A stretch of DNA of 64,000 bases from positions 186,001-250,000 of the forward strand of contig JAMXHR010000017.1 in the NCBI GenBank assembly GCA_023955635.1, given 5' to 3'. The notes beneath the pieces were generated by a model, which was not told where the DNA came from, did not search any database, and saw only the letters and a program-made list of their open reading frames with translations. The DNA comes from Methanosarcina sp. ERenArc_MAG2. Lineage in GTDB: Archaea; Halobacteriota; Methanosarcinia; Methanosarcinales; Methanosarcinaceae. Of this stretch, positions 57,645 through 64,000 are shown piece after piece. The translations under genes were made by a program, and so were the position numbers. The stretch's first letter is position 1; the number at the start of each line of letters is the position of its first letter.

Positions 57645-59753
57645 ATGACTGAGACAGAAAGTAAGTGGGATGAAAAGCTAAAAAGGTTTTTTAAAGATTA
57701 CTACTGGAATGAAATCCTCCAGCTTGCAAACGAGTATCCGGACCAGCGAAGCCTTGGCGTGGATTTTACGGATATCGAAAAATATGACAGAGAACTCTCA
57801 AAAGAATTTCTTGAGCATCCCGGGGAACTTATACAAGCAGCTGAAGCAGCATTGAAGGAAATCGACCTTCCTGTGGAGAAAAGCCTTGAGCAGGCTCATG
57901 TAAGGATAATAAAAACCCCGAACAGAATACCTATAAGAGAACTCAGAAGCAAACATCTCTCCCGATTTGTTGCAATTGAAGGTATGATAAGGAAAGCTAC
58001 TGAGGTCAGGCCAAGGATCACGAAAGCTGCTTTCCAGTGCCTCAGGTGCGGGCATCTGACCGTAGTGGAGCAAAACAGCTTCAAATTCGAGGAGCCCTTT
58101 GCAGGCTGTGAAAATGACACCTGCGGGAAAAAAGGGCCTTTTAAAGTAATGATAGAAGATTCCACCTTTATCGATGCCCAGAAACTCCAGATTCAGGAAT
58201 CTCCCGAAAACCTCAAAGGAGGTTCGCAGCCCCAGAGCCTTGAGGTGGATTCTGAAGACGACCTAACAGGAAATGTCACCCCGGGAGACAGAGTCATAAT
58301 TAACGGAGTCCTTAAATCCAGGCAACGCACTCTGAAAGACGGAAAATCCACCTTCTATGATCTTGTGATCGAAGCAAATTCCATCGAACACCTGGATAAG
58401 GATTACGACGAGCTCGAAATAACTGCTGAAGATGAAGAACAGATTCTTGAACTTTCCCGGGACCCTGTAATCTACGACAAAATTGTTGGCTCTATTGCAC
58501 CTTCAATTTACGGGTATGAGGACATAAAGGAAGCCCTTGCTCTTCAATTGTTTTCAGGCGTGGTGAAAAACCTTCCCGACGGTTCCAGGATAAGAGGCGA
58601 TATCCATGTTATGCTTGTAGGAGACCCGGGAATTGCAAAAAGCCAGCTCCTGCGCTATGTGGTCAAATTATCCCCTAGAGGGGTGTTTACGTCAGGCCGG
58701 AGTGCGTCTGCAAGCGGTTTGACCGCAGCTGCCGTAAAAGATGACCTGAACGACGGAAGATGGACAATCGAAGGCGGCGCCCTTGTAATGGCTGATATGG
58801 GTATCGCTGCGGTTGACGAAATGGACAAAATGAAGACAGAGGACAAAAGCGCCCTGCACGAGGCAATGGAACAGCAGACAATAAGCATAGCCAAAGCCGG
58901 GATTATTGCCACTCTTAAGTCCCGTTGCGCCCTTCTGGGAGCTGCAAATCCCAAATACGGACGTTTTGACCGTTATGAAGGCCTCGCAGAGCAGATAAAC
59001 ATGCCTCCGGCACTTCTTTCCCGTTTTGACCTTATCTTTGTTTTGCTCGACACTCCTAATCACGCCCTGGACAGCAGGATTGCAAACCATATTATCCAGT
59101 CTCATTATGCAGGAGAACTTTTCGAACAGCGACAAAAACTTCCGGGATCCCAGATTACGGAAGAGCATGTCGAAGCTGAAATGGAAGTGATAGAACCTGT
59201 CATAGAAGCCGAAATCATGCGAAAATACGTTGCATACGCCCGAAAAAACGTTTATCCGGTAATGGAAAGCGATGCACGGTCTCACCTGATAAACTTCTAT
59301 ACAGGTCTTCGAAAAACAGGAGAAAGCAAAGACACACCTGTGCCTGTAACAGCCAGGCAACTTGAAGCCCTTGTTCGCCTTTCGGAAGCGAGCGCAAGAG
59401 TCCGTCTGAGCAATATAATCACTCTTGAAGATGCAGAACGAACTGTCAAAATCGTAATGAATTGCCTGAAAAACGTGGGCATTGACCCTGATACAGGAGC
59501 CCTTGACGCAGATATACTTGCGTCTGGCACAAGCATGAGCCAGAGGAACAAGATAAAAAATCTTAAAGATATAATTAAAAAGCTAAGTGAAAGACATCCC
59601 GGAAAAGAAGGGGCCCCATTGGAAGAAGTGTATACAGAAGCCGAAAGCAAGCACGGGATAGATAGGATTCATGCCGAAGAGTATATTAAGAAAATGAAGC
59701 AGGGAGGAGATCTGCTTTCTCCGGATCAGAACCATATAAGGCTTGTCAATTAA
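57645..59753 (+). CDS. mcm: Replicative helicase MCM
   Basis: 702 residues. An N-terminal DNA-binding region contains a zinc motif (CLRCG and CENDTCG, residues about 127-165). The AAA+ domain has Walker A GDPGIAKSQ (about 326-334), the sensor/hairpin region SASASGLTAA, Walker B AAVDEMDKM (about 388) and the arginine finger LLSRFDLIF (about 455). A C-terminal winged helix follows. It unwinds DNA at the replication fork. Intact and monocistronic or followed by DUF424. Confidence 0.95.
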   Translation: MTETESKWDEKLKRFFKDYYWNEILQLANEYPDQRSLGVDFTDIEKYDRELSKEFLEHPGELIQAAEAALKEIDLPVEKSLEQAHVRIIKTPNRIPIRELRSKHLSRFVAIEGMIRKATEVRPRITKAAFQCLRCGHLTVVEQNSFKFEEPFAGCENDTCGKKGPFKVMIEDSTFIDAQKLQIQESPENLKGGSQPQSLEVDSEDDLTGNVTPGDRVIINGVLKSRQRTLKDGKSTFYDLVIEANSIEHLDKDYDELEITAEDEEQILELSRDPVIYDKIVGSIAPSIYGYEDIKEALALQLFSGVVKNLPDGSRIRGDIHVMLVGDPGIAKSQLLRYVVKLSPRGVFTSGRSASASGLTAAAVKDDLNDGRWTIEGGALVMADMGIAAVDEMDKMKTEDKSALHEAMEQQTISIAKAGIIATLKSRCALLGAANPKYGRFDRYEGLAEQINMPPALLSRFDLIFVLLDTPNHALDSRIANHIIQSHYAGELFEQRQKLPGSQITEEHVEAEMEVIEPVIEAEIMRKYVAYARKNVYPVMESDARSHLINFYTGLRKTGESKDTPVPVTARQLEALVRLSEASARVRLSNIITLEDAERTVKIVMNCLKNVGIDPDTGALDADILASGTSMSQRNKIKNLKDIIKKLSERHPGKEGAPLEEVYTEAESKHGIDRIHAEEYIKKMKQGGDLLSPDQNHIRLVN

Positions 59754-59896
59754 TTTGAAACGGATTAAAGCTCTGAGAATCGCAAAGAAGATAAATCTTC
59801 CAGATTCCTCGAAGCGGGAAGTTACTCACATTTCAATTATGTGAGACGGTTAAGCTGTAAATACTAAAAGGGCAAATACTATTTAAAAGGTAGAAT

Positions 59897-60187
59897 ATGT
59901 ATCTAAAAATATATAAAAATAGGGAGCATGTTCTTGTTGCAGCCTGTGATAAGGAAGTGCTCGGAAAAACCCTTAAGAACGGCAACACCGTAGTTGATAT
60001 CAGCAGGGCTTTTTATGAAGGGGAATATGTCTCTGAGGAAGAACTTCGAAAAGCCCTTCAAAATGCTACGACTGCAAATATCTTTGGGGAAAAAACTATA
60101 AAGTGTGCTATAGAGTACGGGTTAATTGACAAGGATTCCGTGATACTGATCGACGGTGTGCCCCATGCCCAGATCTTCAGGATTTGA
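59897..60187 (+). CDS. DUF424 protein
   Basis: 96 residues with the full DUF424 pattern: MYLKIYKNREHVLVAACDKE, FYEGEYVSEEELRKAL and ANIFGEKTIKCAIEYGLI. Small archaeal protein; neighbour association in other genomes suggests a translation/RNA link, but the function is not established. A hairpin lies in the 140-bp gap after mcm (59825-59846). Confidence 0.82.
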   Translation: MYLKIYKNREHVLVAACDKEVLGKTLKNGNTVVDISRAFYEGEYVSEEELRKALQNATTANIFGEKTIKCAIEYGLIDKDSVILIDGVPHAQIFRI

Positions 60188-60315
60188 CCAGGTAGTGTCG
60201 GATTGATCCATTGAGAGGCTAAATGCAGCAAAAAATCAGTCTGGTTTAGCTTTTAGGATGGTTATTTCCAGGATAGAATAACATATATATAAAATACAAA
60301 TACAGATGTGATACA

Positions 60316-60939
60316 GTGAATGGAAACATCGAAGAAGCCGGGATCAGAGTGCTAACAGAAGGGGAGCTGATCTCCGCGGCTGTGGAAAAACACAGACGGT
60401 TTCTAGAAGAAGACCGGAAAGAATTTGAAGAATTGGACAGCAGGCTGACCCAGGTTGAAGAGGACGTAAAGAATTCAAAGAATTCCAGAATCCGAATGGC
60501 GGAAAGAAAAGAAATCCTGAAGGAGAAACGGCAACAGTTTTACCATCAGGCAGAAGCAATTCTCGAAAAAGAACTATTCCCCAAACTGGACCAGATGACT
60601 GCCAGTAAACTCAAGGAAGATATTAAAAAACTCAAAGGCCAGATAGAACCCGGAGAGGAGCAGAAACTTAAAGAGTCATTTATGGAAAACCTGCGCGAAA
60701 TTATTCGAGCAGCGGGGTCTGGAGAAAACCTTCTCCTGCAAACCGATGCCAGATTAAAGGAAGCCAGGAATTCGAATCTTGAACTGAACGAAATAATACA
60801 GTCTGAAAAGCAGCTTGAAGAGAATGATGGCAGCAAGAATGAAGAGATTTCTAAAAGTAAATCCCAGCACAAATGGCTCAGCAGCAAAATAAGCAGTCAC
60901 GAAGAAGCCCTGAATTACTGGGAAAAATTGAAAGTATAA
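60316..60939 (+). CDS. Coiled-coil protein
   Basis: 207 residues, almost entirely charged heptads (E/K/L/Q rich) from residue about 20 to the end, with no membrane segment. Partner of the next gene, 31 bp away on the same strand. No defined family beyond archaeal coiled-coil proteins. Confidence 0.75.
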   Translation: MNGNIEEAGIRVLTEGELISAAVEKHRRFLEEDRKEFEELDSRLTQVEEDVKNSKNSRIRMAERKEILKEKRQQFYHQAEAILEKELFPKLDQMTASKLKEDIKKLKGQIEPGEEQKLKESFMENLREIIRAAGSGENLLLQTDARLKEARNSNLELNEIIQSEKQLEENDGSKNEEISKSKSQHKWLSSKISSHEEALNYWEKLKV

Positions 60940-60970
60940 CCCTTTTTCGAAAACACGCGAGTGGTAGTAC

Positions 60971-61930
60971 ATGAACAACGACGTTTCAACTACAGAAATT
61001 GCAACGGCCGACCTTCCAAACCTTAATGAACGGGAGCTGAAGGGCAAGGTAAACGAGCTCAGGAGTAAAATAGAGAAAAGCGAAAGACAGTTGGCTTCGA
61101 TTTTTAAGGACCTGAAAATAAACAGGACCGATATCGACGAACTGAAAGGAAAGAGAGACTCCCTGAACCAGCAGGTTAAGGAAAAGGTTGCAAAAGCACA
61201 GGAACTGAGAGATAAACGGGACGAGATTAACAAGCAAATTGGCGACTACAAGGGAAAAAGAAGCGACGTAAATTCCAAGACGCAAGAACTGTTTTTAGGA
61301 ATTGCGGGACTGAAGGACCAGAGGGATGAGTGCAACAAGCTTTCCCATGGAAGCGTGGAATCTCTCTCAAAGGCTTATGAAGCCGAAATTGACTCTTTTC
61401 TTAATAAGGAACTGCCTCTTGCAGTGGAAATTAAAGTATTCCAGAAATTGAATGACCTCAGCAAGCGTCTTGAAGCTGCAAAAAAGGCAAATGAATTGCA
61501 CGCGCAAATCCAGGAAAGTTACAAAGAGTCAAAAGGAATTCACAAAGAGGGAGACGAATTCCATGAAAAAATCCAGGTACTTTCAGATGAATCTCAGGCC
61601 TGCCACCTTGAAATGCTCGAAAATTTCAAATCAGCCGACGAAATCCGAAAAGAAGCAAATATGTACCATTCCCAGCTTACAGATAAAATCACAAATATAA
61701 ATTCAATCAAAGAAAAAATAGATCCCCTTAAAACCATCATTACTAACAGCCGAAAAGAACTCTCCCTGTATCTTGACAAGTTAAAAGACCTGCAGCTTAC
61801 TAAAGAAGAGCACAAAGTAAGCCAGAAACACAGTGATGCCCGCGAAAAGCTCCAGAAAAACGCTCGTTTGAGCCTGGAAGACCTTAAGCTCCTTATCGAA
61901 AAAGGGGATGTCAAATTCTCCAACGAGTAA
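60971..61930 (+). CDS. COG1340-type archaeal coiled-coil protein
   Basis: 319 residues. Two long coiled-coil halves are separated by LDELFLGIAGLKDQRDECNK-like and LNKELPLAVEIKVFQKLND segments (about residues 130-170). This corresponds to the conserved archaeal COG1340 family. Likely a dimeric structural or scaffold protein; function not established. The transcript ends at a strong hairpin 20 bp after the stop. Confidence 0.82.
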   Translation: MNNDVSTTEIATADLPNLNERELKGKVNELRSKIEKSERQLASIFKDLKINRTDIDELKGKRDSLNQQVKEKVAKAQELRDKRDEINKQIGDYKGKRSDVNSKTQELFLGIAGLKDQRDECNKLSHGSVESLSKAYEAEIDSFLNKELPLAVEIKVFQKLNDLSKRLEAAKKANELHAQIQESYKESKGIHKEGDEFHEKIQVLSDESQACHLEMLENFKSADEIRKEANMYHSQLTDKITNINSIKEKIDPLKTIITNSRKELSLYLDKLKDLQLTKEEHKVSQKHSDAREKLQKNARLSLEDLKLLIEKGDVKFSNE

Positions 61931-61950
61931 GAAATCAGGAAACTCACACG

Positions 61951-62004
61951 AAGCCGGGGAGAAAAAGGGATTTTAAAGAAACTATCCCCGGCTTATTTCT
62001 TTTA
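61951..62004 (+). terminator. Hairpin terminator after the coiled-coil pair
   Basis: AAGCCGGGGA pairs with TCCCCGGCTT around an AT-rich loop and is followed by ATTTCTTTTAC. It separates the pair from the convergent S-layer-type gene. Confidence 0.7.
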
Positions 62005-62059
62005 CTTGAACTTCCTTTCCAGTTACACTATTAAAGAAAATCTATTTTTTGAAGAAAAT

Positions 62060-62701
62060 CTATTTTTTCTTCGCTTTTCCTGCAAAAAAACCCGTAACGA
62101 GAAGCATAGTCCCCAGGACAAGGAGGAAAAGGGGCATATCAAAACCCTCGGCCTGGGTTTCCAGTCCCGGGGAGTCGGAAGAGTTATTATTCGAAGAATT
62201 GGTAATAGATTCTATCGGTGTCGTCTGAGGCATAGGAAGTTCGGGATTGAGATATTGATATACAGGTGAGAACCTGACCAGCACTCCGTCTGCTCCTGTA
62301 TAGACCGTATTCACAGTCAAATTAAGAACCTCGGTAGAATTCTGCAAATATACAAACTGAGAGCCTTCAGTGACAATGGCATCCTGAAGTGGAACTCCTT
62401 TTCTGCTAAGTTCAATCCAGACTCTTTTGCCTTCGGTATCCGTGCCTTTTACATAAAGCTGATAGTCCTGTAAAAAAGTATTGGAATTGCCTGACCTTAC
62501 ATAGATCTCTTCTCCATTGATCAGAACAATGGAGAGCTTTTCATTGTTGTCAGCAGCTAAAGCAGGTGACATGGAGTAGAAAACAACTGAAAAGAATAAG
62601 GAGATAAGAAGGAAAAAGGAAAATACAGGAATAAGGTTTGTCTCCTTATCTTCCTTTCTTCCGTGTTTATCTGGGACGTACATAAATGCATCTGCCTGCA
62701 A
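62060..62701 (-). CDS. S-layer-type domain membrane-anchored protein
   Basis: 213 residues. The signal helix lies at about residues 23-47. One Methanosarcina S-layer-type domain (VWIELSRKGVPLQDAIVTEG and FVYLQNSTEVLNLTV) is followed by a Ser/Asn linker rich in N-x-S sequons and a C-terminal TM helix (PLFLLVLGTMLLVTGFFAG). The start overlaps the birA 3' end; 62701 or 62683 are both possible. Confidence 0.75.
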   Translation of the reverse strand: MQADAFMYVPDKHGRKEDKETNLIPVFSFFLLISLFFSVVFYSMSPALAADNNEKLSIVLINGEEIYVRSGNSNTFLQDYQLYVKGTDTEGKRVWIELSRKGVPLQDAIVTEGSQFVYLQNSTEVLNLTVNTVYTGADGVLVRFSPVYQYLNPELPMPQTTPIESITNSSNNNSSDSPGLETQAEGFDMPLFLLVLGTMLLVTGFFAGKAKKK

Positions 62702-63643
62702 TAATTTCTTCCTTGGTATCGTCTGCTTTTCTAATTATAAGAGCTCCGTCAGGGGTTACTCCTACGGCTTTACCTTCTATAATTCGTGAAGGTGTCGTGA
62801 CTTTTACTTCTCTTCCGATGGTATCTGAAAGAGCAAGCCAATCGTTTAGAATATGTGAGAAAGGCTGGGTCTTGAAATTTATGTACTGCTGCTCAAGCTC
62901 CAGGAGAAAATCCTGCAGGAAAGAAACCCTTTTTATGTGCCTTCCAAGCTCGACTTTCAGAGTTGTGGAACCTGTACGGAAAGACTCGGGAATATCTTTT
63001 AAGTCCATATTTACATTAATCCCTATTCCCAGCACAACATACTCCACTCTATCTACTTCAGCTTTTGCCTCAGTAAGAATTCCACAGACTTTCTTTCCAT
63101 TGATCCGAACATCGTTTGGCCATTTAATGCGGGCGTCGAGACCCATATTGCGAATTACGTTTGCCACCGCAAGCCCGGTAACCAGAGTAAGCCTCGATGC
63201 ATGTCTGAGAGGAATCCCAGGTTTAAGGATCACAGACATCCATATCCCTCCATGGGGGAAACCCATTCCCTTCCCATGCGACCTCTGCCGCCCTTCTGTA
63301 GTTCAGCGATTACAAGCGTTCCTTCATCTACGGAAGCCGCAATTTCTTTTGCAACATTATTTGTAGAATTTACTTCTTCGAAATAATGAATGCTCTGCCC
63401 CAGAAGAGTTGTTTTGAGCCCCATCTGGATTTCTTCCGGGTACAGGAGTTGAGGTACGGATTTCAGGACATAGCCTCTTTTCGGAGACGATTCTATCTCA
63501 TAACCATCAGCTTGAAGGGACTTGATATACTTCCAGACCATTGTCCTGGATATCCCGAGCTTGACCCCCAATTCTTCTCCTGAAACAGGATTTCTCTGTG
63601 CATCTTTAAGTGCCTTGATAATTCGAGACCTTTTATCTCCCAT
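62667..63643 (-). pseudogene. birA: Biotin-protein ligase BirA with HTH (frameshifted)
   Basis: The joined product is about 326 residues. An N-terminal winged HTH (SGEELGVKLGISRTMVWKYI) precedes the ligase core with the biotin/AMP loop GGRGRMGREWVSPHGG, the conserved KWPNDV and GIGINVNM, and a C-terminal SH3-like domain (GALIIRKADDTKEEIIAG). It biotinylates PycB and, by its HTH, probably represses biotin genes. The break at G5/C5 63254-63258 is cured by one more C. It adjoins pycA, as in other Methanosarcina. Confidence 0.9.
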
Positions 63644-63755
63644 CCATGCACCCCATACAAATGTATACGTTCCACCGTATATATTTTATTAGTTCAAATT
63701 GTTCCATGTCAAACTGACCAGAATATAGTGTTCCTGTTTCTCAGGAGTGGACCTG

Positions 63756-64000
63756 TCACCGCTGTGTCTTCTCTGCCATGCTCACATAGGCGTGCACGGC
63801 AGCCGTAATAGCCGCAACTTTTTTGTCTTTTGCTTCAAGAGCCGAAGCCAGTGTAGCACCTTTTTCAGCATCTGCTTTGACAACCTCTTCAACAGCCTCC
63901 AGAATTTTATGATCCTCAATAAAAGCAGTTGTAAGATCACCCCTGCGAAACGCCGGGTTGCGCATAACTGCTTTATGGAAGGGTATATTGGTCTTTACTC
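63756..64000 (-). CDS. pycA: Pyruvate carboxylase subunit A (biotin carboxylase), C-terminal end only
   Basis: The visible part is the last 80 or so residues. It contains NPAFRRGDLTTAFIEDHK, the biotin-carboxylase C-terminal motif, then a helical Ala-rich tail ending MAEKTQR. The gene continues beyond the window (its upstream part starts outside). Located directly upstream of birA on the same strand, it fits anaplerotic pyruvate carboxylation and its biotin ligase. Confidence 0.8.
   Translation of the reverse strand, partial: VKTNIPFHKAVMRNPAFRRGDLTTAFIEDHKILEAVEEVVKADAEKGATLASALEAKDKKVAAITAAVHAYVSMAEKTQR

Overview
The window looks like a chromosome segment of a Methanosarcina species (methanogenic euryarchaeon). 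The evidence is a membrane-bound HdrDE heterodisulfide reductase pair, CofD (F420 biosynthesis), a DmrX-like dihydromethanopterin reductase, methanogenesis marker protein 9, SepCysS (tRNA-dependent cysteine synthesis), archaeal RpoL, Csl4, MCM and Dph2, archaeal RNase P RNA, PKD/TolB-type surface proteins, a Methanosarcina S-layer-type domain, and long AT-rich intergenic stretches.

Layout. 0-6 kb is accessory: a decayed kinase-like pseudogene, a secreted Cys-repeat protein, an ion channel with an atypical filter, and a secreted Met-rich repeat protein bracketed by two copies of a short inverted-repeat element. 6-24 kb is mostly housekeeping: ICMT-like enzyme, hot-dog thioesterase, tRNA-Gly, ATP-dependent DNA ligase beside family X DNA polymerase, LysA, an HTH regulator, then a minus-strand information-processing block (METTL5-like, Csl4, RpoL, SepCysS; Dph2 and Hpt), a secreted FmdE-like protein, CofD, an HD phosphohydrolase, and an LpdD-like/UbiX pair. 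24-31 kb holds tRNA-Pro and two large surface or secreted proteins with PKD domains, one behind a (TAA)n microsatellite. 30-34 kb is the HerA/NurA DNA-end-processing pair. 34-37 kb is AT-rich with small genes, a coiled-coil relic and a PHP phosphoesterase. 37-43 kb is a five-gene peptide/nickel-type ABC importer. 42.8-46.5 kb (minus) is a likely C1-pterin cluster (Mmp9, CitG-like, DUF447, DmrX). Then come RNase P RNA, a geranylgeranyl reductase-family gene, two abutting minisatellites and a complete IS200/IS605 element. 50.8-54.2 kb (minus) is hdrE-hdrD followed by two DUF116 genes. A small siroheme reductase, a rubrerythrin-like protein, a ferredoxin, TrmJ, MCM, DUF424 and two coiled-coil proteins follow. 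The right edge has an S-layer-type protein, BirA and the 3' end of pycA.

A dominant feature is that about 17 otherwise normal genes carry single-base frame breaks, some 24 in all. Nearly all are explained by one base missing from a homopolymer run. Many hit genes expected to be important (ligase, dph2, herA/nurA, birA). This looks more like systematic indel error in the sequence than gene decay. The broken genes are given here as full-length loci labelled pseudogene (frameshifted), with the break positions stated.

Functional threads: energy conservation (HdrDE), cofactor synthesis (CofD, DmrX cluster, UbiX), DNA repair and replication (Lig, PolX, HerA-NurA, MCM), translation and RNA (SepCysS, Dph2, METTL5-like, TrmJ, RNase P, Csl4), and the cell surface (S-layer, PKD, Met-rich and Cys-rich proteins).
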